Shown one piece after another: positions 33,212-40,864 of a stretch of DNA of 64,000 nt (the stretch's first letter is position 1; the number at the start of each line of letters is the position of its first letter). The translations under genes and the position numbers were made by a program. The DNA comes from Pseudarthrobacter cellobiosi. Lineage in GTDB: Bacteria > Actinomycetota > Actinomycetes > Actinomycetales > Micrococcaceae. The stretch is taken from the NCBI RefSeq assembly GCF_023913755.1, contig NZ_JAMXBJ010000050.1, positions 496,001 to 560,000 on the forward strand, read 5' to 3'. The notes under the pieces were generated by a model. It searched no databases. It was not told the origin of the DNA and saw only the letters and a program-made list of their open reading frames with translations.

Positions 33212-33297
33212 GGGGCCAAGCGTAGGGTGCGGGTTTGTTCGCGGTCAATTCACCAACGACTTCACTCCAGTCTCTGGACAAATCCAGCATAAGTGCG

Positions 33298-33351
33298 TCA
33301 AACTGAACCTAGATACATCAAATGGCATCAAGCAGTATCAAACAGCATCAA
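33298..33351. repeat. Helically phased TCAA direct repeats (iteron-like) before the LysM gene
   Basis: TCAA begins at 33298, 33318, 33328, 33338 and 33348, so the last four copies are exactly 10 bp apart and the first is two turns upstream. The repeat unit is about GCATCAAACA. The array ends 18 bases before the ATG at 33369 and lies in the interval shared with the divergent Sm-like gene. In a GC-rich genome this AT-leaning phased array is unlikely to be chance. It looks like a cooperative binding site for a regulator that contacts one face of the helix. Confidence 0.6.
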
Positions 33352-33368
33352 CATGAGATAGGAACATC

Positions 33369-34202
33369 ATGACGGCAGCTACAGCACGTGGGCTCCGCGC
33401 AGACGCCGTCATGGCGGCGTCCATCCTCCTGTTGGGATTCTTCCTCTGCGTTGCCGGCGGGGGCATGGTGGGCCGATGGCAACTGTCCACAGCACGCCGG
33501 CAAGGCCCGGACCTCGATGACCTACTCGGTGCCGTGGCTGTCGCCGCAGGGCTGGCCATCGTGGCGTGGTGGATCTTCTCGATGGTTTTGGCGTCAGCGG
33601 CTGCCGTCCTGGACAGGTGCGGCAGGCGGCGGGCCGCCGACAGGGCCGGCAAGTGCTGCCCGGCATTTATGCGCCGGCTCGCTGTGGCCGCACTGTCGGT
33701 GCAACTACTGTCGGCACCGCTGGCTCACGCAGCCGTCCCACCGGCCGGACCCGCCTGGGTACCCACGCAGGAAGTGGCGGTCCAGGACGTACCGGTCCAC
33801 GGCGCAGCCATCCAGGCCCAGTGGTCTCCCACAAGCGGCCACCGGCAGCTCCCGGAACCGGAGGGCAAACACCCTGCAGACACGGGAGGACAGACCACCG
33901 AAACTCCTGCGGCGGCGGTCCGGCCAGACTGGCGTCCCAGCCCGCCGGTCCCGGACCCCGGCCTGCTGGCGGCCCAGCCCGTCCGGGCGGAACAGGTCCC
34001 ACCGTCGCCATTGAGTGAGGTCACGGTACTGGCGGGCGACACACTCTGGGACATCGCTTCCCGCCACTTGGGCCCGGCGGCTTCGGATGTGGATGTCGCC
34101 TTGCACTGGCCCCGCTGGTACGAGGCCAACAAATCCCGGATCGGCGAAAGCCCGCATGTCCTGCTGCCCGGGCAGATTTTGAAAGCACCTTCCACGGCCT
34201 AA
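33369..34202 (+). CDS. LysM-domain envelope protein
   Basis: 277 residues. Hydrophobic segments at about 13-35 and 52-77 and a third signal-like one near 104-121 (LAVAALSVQLLSAPLAHAA) place the rest outside the membrane. A long Pro/Gln/Glu-rich linker follows. The C-terminus holds one LysM module (about 217-275: VTVLAGDTLWDIASRHLG, LHWPRWYEANKSRIG, LLPGQILKAP), which binds peptidoglycan. No catalytic domain is present, so it may anchor or sense the wall. ATG 33369 has ATAGGA eight bases upstream. A phased repeat array precedes it, suggesting tight control. It is followed after 43 bases by the Rv3235-family gene, probably on the same transcript. Confidence 0.8.
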   Translation: MTAATARGLRADAVMAASILLLGFFLCVAGGGMVGRWQLSTARRQGPDLDDLLGAVAVAAGLAIVAWWIFSMVLASAAAVLDRCGRRRAADRAGKCCPAFMRRLAVAALSVQLLSAPLAHAAVPPAGPAWVPTQEVAVQDVPVHGAAIQAQWSPTSGHRQLPEPEGKHPADTGGQTTETPAAAVRPDWRPSPPVPDPGLLAAQPVRAEQVPPSPLSEVTVLAGDTLWDIASRHLGPAASDVDVALHWPRWYEANKSRIGESPHVLLPGQILKAPSTA

Positions 34203-34245
34203 CCGACGTTCCGATATTCATCAGCTCACGATTAAGGGGAATCAC

Positions 34246-34713
34246 ATGTACGCAGTTACGCCAATCCGCTCCGCCACGGTCAACCCGGGCCGCGCGGCAG
34301 CAGTCCGACAGGTTCCTCTGCGTACCACTACCGCGGCGGTCGCGCCGCTGCGTGCCGCAGACGAAGCCTCCGAAATCCTGGCGATCACCCGCAGCACAGT
34401 GCAGGCGGCCATGGAAGTCCTCGCCGGCATCCGGCCGATCCACCAGCTCGCCCGCCGCCTGGATCCGCGCTGCCTCGCCGTGCTGCAGCACCGTGCGGTC
34501 CTGATCCGCCGCGAACAGTCGCGCTCTGCCTCGCCGTCCCTGGCCCGGCTGCACAAGAACTCCATCGTGCGTTCCGTCCGGGCCTGCGAGGTCGCCCCGG
34601 GCATCTATGAGGCAAGCGCCGTGGTGGTTGATGACATCCGGGCACGGGCAGTTGCGGTCCGGCTTGAACGCAGCAAGCAGGTCTGGCGCGTGACCGAGTT
34701 TATGGTCGGCTGA
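34246..34713 (+). CDS. Rv3235-family (DUF6459-like) conserved protein
   Basis: 155 residues. The first 40 are low-complexity Ala/Arg/Thr. The conserved part (about 42-155) starts with SEILAITRSTVQAAMEVLAG, then RPIHQLARRLDPRCLAVLQ, and ends in beta-rich sequence VVVDDIRARAVAVRLERS and WRVTEFMVG. This is the pattern of the actinobacterial Rv3235 family, found near secA1 in mycobacteria as it is here. Function is unknown. The fold of the second half (strands with paired Val) resembles small NTF2/SnoaL-like or ferredoxin-like domains, which I cannot confirm. AAGGGGA lies 6 bases before the ATG. A strong terminator follows. Confidence 0.8.
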   Translation: MYAVTPIRSATVNPGRAAAVRQVPLRTTTAAVAPLRAADEASEILAITRSTVQAAMEVLAGIRPIHQLARRLDPRCLAVLQHRAVLIRREQSRSASPSLARLHKNSIVRSVRACEVAPGIYEASAVVVDDIRARAVAVRLERSKQVWRVTEFMVG

Positions 34714-34733
34714 ACCGCTTGCCCACGAATGCA

Positions 34734-34765
34734 GAAGTGCCCGGAGCTGAGGCTCCGGGCACTTC
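34734..34765. terminator. Bidirectional terminator hairpin
   Basis: A perfect 14-bp stem (34734-34747 with 34752-34765, arm GAAGTGCCCGGAGC) has a TGAG loop. It lies between the Rv3235-family stop (34713) and the secA stop (34837), which converge. Confidence 0.85.
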
Positions 34766-34836
34766 CAATGTCGAACTATTTCAGTGACGATCTATTGCAG
34801 TGTCGACCTGTGGCTGATCAGCCACGATCCCTGCCG

Positions 34837-37575
34837 TCAGCGGCGCTTTTTCTTGGCCGGACGCTTGGTGGCGTCCTGCGCTGCAGCCTTGGCGGGATTT
34901 CCGGACCGTGAAGAGACACGACCCTCCACCCGGGTCTGGGATGCGCCGTCTTCGCCCGGAGCGGTGTACTGCAGCTGGGCAGGCTTCTCGGGCGCCTCCA
35001 GGCCGGCAGCGTGGATCTGCGGCTCAACACGCTCGGTGTGGCCACCTGCTGCGTCCGGCACCACCACATCCTGGGCTGGAGTCACCTCAACTTCAAGGTT
35101 GAACAGGAACCCGACGCTTTCCTCGCGGATGGCCTCCATCATGCTCTGGAACATAACAAAGCCCTCGCGCTGGTATTCCACCAGCGGGTCACGCTGTGCC
35201 ATTGCGCGCAGTCCGATGCCTTCCTTGAGGTAGTCCATCTCATAGAGGTGTTCCTGCCACTTGCGCCCGATGACCGACAGCACCACGCGGCGTTCCAGCT
35301 CGCGCATGCTCTCGGCGCCGATGGTCTCTTCCCGTGTCTGGTAGACCACGCGGGCGTCGGAGAGCAGCTCCTCCTTGAGGAATTCAACAGTGAGCTTGGA
35401 CTTGCCGCCGGCTTCCTCGATGATCTCATCCGCTGTGACGCTGACGGGGTAGAGCGTCTTGAGGTTGGTCCACAGCTGGGTATAGTCCCAGTCATCGCCA
35501 TTGCCTTCGGCCGTGGCGGAGTCGATCAGGGCGGTGATGGTGTCCTCCACGAAGAACTGGACCTTCTCGTGCAGGTCGTCACCTTCGAGGATCCGGCGGC
35601 GGTCACCGTAGATGGCTTCGCGCTGGCGGTTCAGGACGTCGTCGTACTTGAGTACGTTCTTGCGCTGCTCGGCGTTGCGGCCTTCCACCTGGCCCTGGGC
35701 AGACGCGATGGCCCGGGAAACCAGTTTGGATTCCAACGCCACATCATCCGGGACGGAACTGTTCATCAACCGTTCGGCCGCGCCGGAGTTGAAGAGCCGC
35801 ATCAGGTCATCGGTCAGGGAGAGGTAGAAGCGTGATTCGCCGGGGTCGCCCTGGCGGCCGGAGCGGCCACGGAGCTGGTTGTCGATGCGGCGGGACTCGT
35901 GCCGCTCAGTTCCCAGGACATACAGCCCGCCGAGGTTCAGTACTTCCTCGTGTTCGTCCTTTACGGACTGCTTGGCCGTCTCCAGGGCAGCCGGCCACGC
36001 GGCCTCGTACTCTTCGGAATTCTCTTCCGGGTCCAGCCCTCGCTTGGCCAGATCGGCCACCGCAGTGAATTCGGCGTTGCCGCCCAGCATGATGTCAGTG
36101 CCTCGGCCTGCCATGTTGGTGGCCACCGTGACAGCACCCTTGCGTCCGGCCTGCGCCACGATGGCCGCTTCACGGGCGTGGTTCTTGGCGTTCAGGACTT
36201 CGTGCCTGATGCCCTCCTTGGCGAGCAGCCCGGAGAGGTATTCGCTTTTTTCGACACTCGTTGTGCCCACAAGGATCGGCTGGCCCTGTTCGTGACGCTC
36301 GGCAATGTCCTTCACGACGGCGTCGAACTTCACCTTTTCATTCTTGAACACGAGGTCCGACTGGTCGATCCGCTGCATGTCCCGGTTGGTGGGGATGGCC
36401 ACCACGCCGAGCTTGTACGTGCCCATGAACTCGGCGGCCTCAGTCTCGGCCGTGCCGGTCATGCCTGCCAGCTTGGAGTACATCCGGAAGTAGTTCTGGA
36501 GCGTCACCGTGGCCAGGGTCTGGTTTTCGGCCTTGATCTCCACGGCTTCCTTGGCCTCGATGGCCTGGTGCATGCCCTCGTTGTAGCGGCGGCCGGCCAG
36601 GATGCGGCCAGTGTGTTCGTCAACGATGAGCACTTCGCCGTCGAGGATGACGTAGTCCTTGTCCCGCTTGAACAGTTCCTTGGCCTTGATGGCGTTGTTC
36701 AGGAACCCGATGAGCGGAGTGTTCGCGGATTCGTAGAGGTTCTGGATGCCCAGGTAGTCCTCCACCTTTTCGATGCCGCTCTCCAGGACACCGACGGTGC
36801 GCTTCTTCTCGTCCGCCTCGTAGTCCTCGCCGGCCTTCAGGCGCTGCACCACCTTGGCAAATTCGCTGTACCACCGGTTGGTGTCGCCCTGGGCAGGGCC
36901 GGAAATGATGAGCGGCGTGCGGGCTTCGTCGATGAGGATGGAGTCGACCTCATCAACAATGGCGAAGTTGTGGCCACGCTGGACCAGCTCTGATTGGTCC
37001 CACGCCATGTTGTCGCGCAGGTAGTCAAAGCCGAATTCGTTGTTGGTGCCGTAGGTGATGTCCGCGGCGTACTGCTGCCGGCGCACCGCGGGATCCTGGT
37101 TGGACAGGATGCAACCGCTGGTCAGGCCAAGGAAACGGTAGACCCGGCCCATAAGGTCTGACTGGTATTCGGCAAGGTAGTCGTTCACCGTGATGACGTG
37201 GACGCCATTGCCGGCGAGGGCATTAAGGTAGGCCGGCGCGGTGGCCACGAGCGTCTTGCCTTCGCCGGTCTTCATTTCGGCGATATTGCCCAGGTGGAGG
37301 GCGGCGCCACCCATTAGCTGGACGTCAAAGTGACGCATGCCCAGGGTGCGGGTTGAGGCCTCGCGCACGGCGGCGAAAGCCTCCGGGAGGAGATCGTCCA
37401 GTTGCTCGCCGTCCTGGTGGCGGGCGCGGAGGTGGTCTGTTTCCTCGCGGAGCTCAGCATCCGTGAAGGTTTTGAACGAGTCTTCGAGCGCATTGATGGA
37501 GTCGGCATAGTTCCGCAGTTGCCGCAGGGTTTTTTTGTCACCCGTGCGGAGAAGTTTTTCGATAAGTGATGCCAC
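34837..37575 (-). CDS. secA: Preprotein translocase ATPase SecA
   Basis: 912 residues. SecA drives unfolded proteins through the SecYEG channel. Present are NBD1 with EMKTGEGKTLVATAPAYL (Walker A), VDEVDSILIDEARTPLIISG, the preprotein-crosslinking region, NBD2 with TNMAGRGTDIMLGGN and the helicase motif QLRGRSGRQGDPG, then the helical scaffold. The C-terminal linker is variable and ends in a Lys/Arg-rich tail (KRPAKKKRR) without the zinc-binding cysteines seen in E. coli SecA. That tail is usual for actinobacterial SecA1. The start is GTG 37575 with GGGAG about ten bases upstream. It follows the alkX-like gene by 48 bases on the same strand, and hpf lies further upstream. Core essential gene. 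Confidence 0.98.
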   Translation of the reverse strand: MASLIEKLLRTGDKKTLRQLRNYADSINALEDSFKTFTDAELREETDHLRARHQDGEQLDDLLPEAFAAVREASTRTLGMRHFDVQLMGGAALHLGNIAEMKTGEGKTLVATAPAYLNALAGNGVHVITVNDYLAEYQSDLMGRVYRFLGLTSGCILSNQDPAVRRQQYAADITYGTNNEFGFDYLRDNMAWDQSELVQRGHNFAIVDEVDSILIDEARTPLIISGPAQGDTNRWYSEFAKVVQRLKAGEDYEADEKKRTVGVLESGIEKVEDYLGIQNLYESANTPLIGFLNNAIKAKELFKRDKDYVILDGEVLIVDEHTGRILAGRRYNEGMHQAIEAKEAVEIKAENQTLATVTLQNYFRMYSKLAGMTGTAETEAAEFMGTYKLGVVAIPTNRDMQRIDQSDLVFKNEKVKFDAVVKDIAERHEQGQPILVGTTSVEKSEYLSGLLAKEGIRHEVLNAKNHAREAAIVAQAGRKGAVTVATNMAGRGTDIMLGGNAEFTAVADLAKRGLDPEENSEEYEAAWPAALETAKQSVKDEHEEVLNLGGLYVLGTERHESRRIDNQLRGRSGRQGDPGESRFYLSLTDDLMRLFNSGAAERLMNSSVPDDVALESKLVSRAIASAQGQVEGRNAEQRKNVLKYDDVLNRQREAIYGDRRRILEGDDLHEKVQFFVEDTITALIDSATAEGNGDDWDYTQLWTNLKTLYPVSVTADEIIEEAGGKSKLTVEFLKEELLSDARVVYQTREETIGAESMRELERRVVLSVIGRKWQEHLYEMDYLKEGIGLRAMAQRDPLVEYQREGFVMFQSMMEAIREESVGFLFNLEVEVTPAQDVVVPDAAGGHTERVEPQIHAAGLEAPEKPAQLQYTAPGEDGASQTRVEGRVSSRSGNPAKAAAQDATKRPAKKKRR

Positions 37576-37622
37576 GTGAAGATACTCCCAGTCTTATGCT
37601 GCCGAATTCTGGCGTTTTTAGT

Positions 37623-38888
37623 CTACGGGAGAGACACAGGCCACGCGGCCGGTGTTCCCTGAGAGCGGAGCGCACCGGCGCGGTGGTGCAGGGCGCCCGC
37701 GAGGGACTCTGCCAGGTCCCCGACCGGGCTGACCACAATGTCGTCCAGCTCCAGCCATTCGGCCATCAGTTCCAGCTCGGCGGCGAGTTCGACGGCGGTC
37801 CCTGGCGGTGCGTCCGGCTCACCGTAGGCGGACCTGACCAGCAGATTTCCTGCCGCACGGTCCGCTTTAAGGTCCACCCGCGCCACGATGGTGTCACCCA
37901 GGAGAAAGGGCAGGACGTAGTACCCGAAGCGTCGGAGGTGCGCGGGCGTGTAAATCTCGATCCGGAAGTGGAACCCGAAGAGCTCCTCAAGCCGGCGCCG
38001 CTCGAAGACCAGGGAGTCAAAGGGACTGAGCAAGGCCCGCCCCGCTGCCCGCCGCGGCATTGTGGCGTCGGCATGGAGGAATACCTTCCGGTCCCAGCCT
38101 ACGACAGCCACCGGTTCGAGCCTCCCTATGCTGACGAGATGGTCCACCGAGGCGGCGGCTGCCTTGACCGGTGTACGGAAGTAGTCCGCGAAGCACTTCA
38201 CGGTTCCGATGCCATGGGCTTGCGCCGCCGCGTCGATGAGCCGATGCAAGGCCTCAACAGGGTCCGGCGTGGCTTCGAGGGCCAGCCGACGCGGCAGCAC
38301 CTTAGCCGTCAGCGTGTACTTTCGCTCGAACTGTTCGGTTCTGGACGCCGCGGAAATGGTGCCCGCCTCGAACAGGTCTTCAAGCACGCGTTTGACGGCG
38401 TTCCAGTTCCATCCCCAGTTGTCGTCCCGCCGGTCCTCCACGTGCCCGATGTTCACCGTCAGTTCCGCCGCCGTCATGGGCCGCCCTGCGGCGAGGGCGT
38501 CGAGAATCTTTCCAGCCACCGCGTCGCGCAGGTCCGGGTCGAGGGCGGACGCACCCACCCACGTGCGTTTCTGCCACAACCGGAGGTCCTGGAAGTGCTC
38601 GGGCCGGATGAAGCTGGCCTCGTGCGCCCAGTACTCCATCATGCGTCGGGGAGGCGAACTGGCCATCCGCTGAAGAATGGTGCGGTCATAGTTGCCGAGC
38701 CTTGAAAAGAAGGGCAGAAAGTGACTGCGGGACAACACGTTGACGGAATCGATCTGGACAAGCTGGATCCGGGCAATGGTACGGCCCACCGTCCGTGAGG
38801 TCACGGGGCCGGCGGGCCGTCCTTTGTCGAGTCCCTGAGCTGCCAAGGCGATCCGCCGGGCCTGGATAAGGCTCAGCGTCGCTGGCAC
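37623..38888 (-). CDS. AlkX/YcaQ-type DNA glycosylase (HTH_42 family)
   Basis: 421 residues from GTG 38888 (AAAGGA 6 bases upstream). The N-terminal winged-helix region starts LSLIQARRIALAAQGL. The QxD catalytic motif appears in IQLVQIDSVNVLSRSHFLPF, and the middle has YWAHEASFIRPEHF, another family mark. The protein then carries further winged helices (VKRVLEDLFEAGTISAASR) and a beta-rich end. The Gln-Ile-Asp form matches the AlkX/YcaQ branch, which unhooks interstrand crosslinks, rather than the QxQ form of AlkZ. That subfamily statement relies on established descriptions of the family. It sits between hpf and secA with gaps of 33 and 48 bases, so may be expressed with them. In vivo substrate is unknown. 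Confidence 0.85.
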   Translation of the reverse strand: MPATLSLIQARRIALAAQGLDKGRPAGPVTSRTVGRTIARIQLVQIDSVNVLSRSHFLPFFSRLGNYDRTILQRMASSPPRRMMEYWAHEASFIRPEHFQDLRLWQKRTWVGASALDPDLRDAVAGKILDALAAGRPMTAAELTVNIGHVEDRRDDNWGWNWNAVKRVLEDLFEAGTISAASRTEQFERKYTLTAKVLPRRLALEATPDPVEALHRLIDAAAQAHGIGTVKCFADYFRTPVKAAAASVDHLVSIGRLEPVAVVGWDRKVFLHADATMPRRAAGRALLSPFDSLVFERRRLEELFGFHFRIEIYTPAHLRRFGYYVLPFLLGDTIVARVDLKADRAAGNLLVRSAYGEPDAPPGTAVELAAELELMAEWLELDDIVVSPVGDLAESLAGALHHRAGALRSQGTPAAWPVSLP

Positions 38889-38920
38889 ATCCGTCCTTTC
38901 ATTGAGGGGTGCGAACCGCC

Positions 38921-39646
38921 CTAGACTTTTGCAGCCTCGTCATCGGAACGGTAGGCGAGGATTTTTTCTTCGACGGCCGTCTCCCCCGGTTCGCATTCGT
39001 GGTCCAGGGTGATCACCCCGTACGTCCAGCCACGGCGCCGGTAGACCACCGAGGGCGTGTTGGTGGCCTTGTCCACAAACAGGTAGAAATCGTGGCCCAC
39101 GAGCTCCATGTTGTCCACAGCATCGTCAAGGGTGAGGGAGGCCGCAGGGAAAACTTTGCGCCGGATCAGCACCGGGGAGTCCCCAGCCGGAATGTCGTTC
39201 TCGACCTCGTAGGGCGATCGTTCAACAGGTGCAGCCTGGGGTTCGCTGCGATGGCTCGCCTCGACGTAAAGGGGCTCACTGGTACTTGCGGGTTCCAGTG
39301 TCGCGGTGGCCTCACGCACTGCCTTGGGGGTGTGGCGCCCGTGGTGGACCTTCTTGCGGTCCTTGGCGCGGCGGAGACGTTCCAGCAGCTTGGTGTAGGC
39401 GAGATCGAACGCAGCGAATTTGTCTGCGGCGCTGGCTTCGGCACGGATTACGGGTCCCCGGCCCAGAACCGTAACTTCAACGGTGAGCTGGTCGCCGGTC
39501 TGGCGCGCATTCGTTTCCTTGGAAACCTTCGCGTCAACCCGCTGGACCTTGTCGCCAAGTGACTCGATCTTCGAGATCTTCTCACCGGCGTATTCGCGGA
39601 AGCGGTCTGAGACCGTCAGATTTCGTCCGCTAATCATAAACTCCAT
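38921..39646 (-). CDS. hpf: Ribosome hibernation-promoting factor, long form
   Basis: 241 residues. The N-terminal domain (about 1-105: MEFMISGRNLTVSDRFREY, AFDLAYTKLLERLRRAKDRK) has the S30AE fold that binds the 30S decoding site. A linker follows, and the C-terminal dimerisation domain (about 180-235: RRKVFPAASLTLDDAVDNM, FYLFVDKATNTPSVVYRRR) joins two ribosomes into a 100S particle. That makes it the long HPF of actinobacteria and firmicutes. ATG 39646 is chosen with GGAGG five bases upstream; the frame stays open to 39685 but lacks such a site. First gene of hpf-alkX-secA. A candidate promoter lies about 100 bases upstream. Confidence 0.95.
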   Translation of the reverse strand: MEFMISGRNLTVSDRFREYAGEKISKIESLGDKVQRVDAKVSKETNARQTGDQLTVEVTVLGRGPVIRAEASAADKFAAFDLAYTKLLERLRRAKDRKKVHHGRHTPKAVREATATLEPASTSEPLYVEASHRSEPQAAPVERSPYEVENDIPAGDSPVLIRRKVFPAASLTLDDAVDNMELVGHDFYLFVDKATNTPSVVYRRRGWTYGVITLDHECEPGETAVEEKILAYRSDDEAAKV

Positions 39647-39738
39647 GGTGCCCTCCAAATGACTTCGGTGACACGACGGCGGCACATCCCACGGGCCGAT
39701 CTGCTTGACAGTCGAGCCCCTTTCCGAGCCGCCATCGA

Positions 39739-39767
39739 AAGGTACAACTTGTTCTTGGTACCCACAA
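39739..39767 (-). promoter_or_regulatory. Candidate hpf promoter
   Basis: On the minus strand TTGTGG (39767-39762) and TACCTT (39744-39739) are 17 bp apart, a sigma-A-like arrangement. Transcription would begin about 85 bases before the hpf ATG. The 211 bases between hpf and comF contain no open frame of note. Only the hexamers and spacing support this. Confidence 0.4.
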
Positions 39768-39857
39768 CCGACGTTAGTTCATAGCCACCTGTTATTCATC
39801 CTTTCTTCGTTTATTTTTTTCTTAGACGGGCAGCGTTCCGCCAGCTCCCGGGGCGGG

Positions 39858-40805
39858 CTATTCGCCGCCAGCTGAATCCGGCGGGCGTGTCGCGGCAAGG
39901 ACCACCGCCCCCACCACCACGGCGCCGCTGACGTGCAGCGCGCGGGCTGCTTCCGCGAGTGTGGCCCCCGTGGTGAGGACGTCGTCGACAATGATGCAGC
40001 GGCGTCCGGCCACCCGCGAGCACTGGCGTTTCGGGACCTTCATGGACCCCTTGACCCGGCTCGCCCTGGCACCGCGGCCGAGTCCCTTTTGGCCTCCAGG
40101 CAGCCGCTCCGGCGCGGCGCGGCGCCGGGCTTTCCGGATCACGTCCACCACCGGCGTTCCGCGGATGGTGGTCCCCCGACGCAGCTCTGCGAGCAGGAGG
40201 TGGACCGGGCTGAATCCCCTTTTGATGTAGCCAGCCGTACTGCTGGGCACCGGAACCAGGCAGACGCCGTCGACGCCGGCCACGGACGCGGCAATGCCCT
40301 GCCCCAGTCCGCGCGCCAGGACTGACGTGAGCTGGTGCTGGCCATGGCTCTTGAACGAAAGCACGGCCTGCGCCAGCTCCTCGCGGTACACCCCGGCCGC
40401 CACTACGGGAAGGATCAGGCCGCCGTCGACGTTCATCAGGGCCGGCGCCTGCTCCTCTGCCCGGAACGGGTGCCTGGTCAGCAGGCGGACGTGGCGTTCG
40501 CACATGACGCACAGGGCCAGGTCCTCCGCGCCGCAGCAGACGCAGTCCACAGGGACGGCAAGTGCCAGCAGCTCCGCGGCGGCCGCGCCCATCTGGTCGG
40601 CGGCCCGCAGCCACAGGCGGCGGTGGCCGCCGCGATGCTTGGCGGACTGCAGCGGAGACGGCAGGAGGTCCGGATCCAGGCTTGCGGCACTTCCGCCGGG
40701 ACTGCCCCAGCAACGGCCCCCAACGCGGCCCCCGGACCGGCGCACAGGCGCGTGGGGAGCAGGCGAGTGGCGGGCAGGAGGACGTCCGGGCTGAACTTCG
40801 GTCAC
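39858..40805 (-). CDS. comF: ComF-family phosphoribosyltransferase-like protein
   Basis: The secure part begins near AAAAELLALAVPVDCVCCGA. Two Cys pairs (CVCC and CVMC with following Cys/His) make the N-terminal zinc ribbon. Then come VYREELAQAVLSFKSHGQHQ and VCLVPVPSSTAGYIKRGFSP, and the PRTase loop RRCIIVDDVLTTGATLAEAARAL. This is the full ComF build, linked to DNA uptake and recycling of nucleotides in competent bacteria. The start is uncertain: GTG 40805 lies 59 bases after the lpqB stop and keeps GC-rich third positions, while ATG 40592 begins right before the zinc ribbon. No clear Shine-Dalgarno decides. Part of the mtrA-mtrB-lpqB-comF line, as in mycobacteria. Confidence 0.88.
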   Translation of the reverse strand: MTEVQPGRPPARHSPAPHAPVRRSGGRVGGRCWGSPGGSAASLDPDLLPSPLQSAKHRGGHRRLWLRAADQMGAAAAELLALAVPVDCVCCGAEDLALCVMCERHVRLLTRHPFRAEEQAPALMNVDGGLILPVVAAGVYREELAQAVLSFKSHGQHQLTSVLARGLGQGIAASVAGVDGVCLVPVPSSTAGYIKRGFSPVHLLLAELRRGTTIRGTPVVDVIRKARRRAAPERLPGGQKGLGRGARASRVKGSMKVPKRQCSRVAGRRCIIVDDVLTTGATLAEAARALHVSGAVVVGAVVLAATRPPDSAGGE

Positions 40806-40864
40806 ACCCCATGGTGGCCTGCGTATCGCAGCCCCGGAACCTCGGGACCGCGCTATGTGGAAAG

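Noticed and set aside
33298..33351. Replication iterons or a CRISPR array for the 10-bp repeats
   Set aside because: No rep or cas gene and no DnaA boxes; unit too short for CRISPR. A regulator site is more likely.
33211..33368. c-di-AMP (ydaO) riboswitch before the LysM gene
   Set aside because: Such riboswitches often precede wall genes in actinobacteria, but the interval is short, lacks the conserved helices and is filled by direct repeats instead.
39804..39825. T-rich stretch as an intrinsic terminator
   Set aside because: The T-run is on the plus strand, where no gene ends; the minus-strand comF and hpf would read it as A-rich.
39811..40812. 333-codon minus-strand frame over comF
   Set aside because: Pro/Arg/Gly-rich sequence in the wrong frame; ComF zinc ribbon and PRTase loop lie in the other frame.
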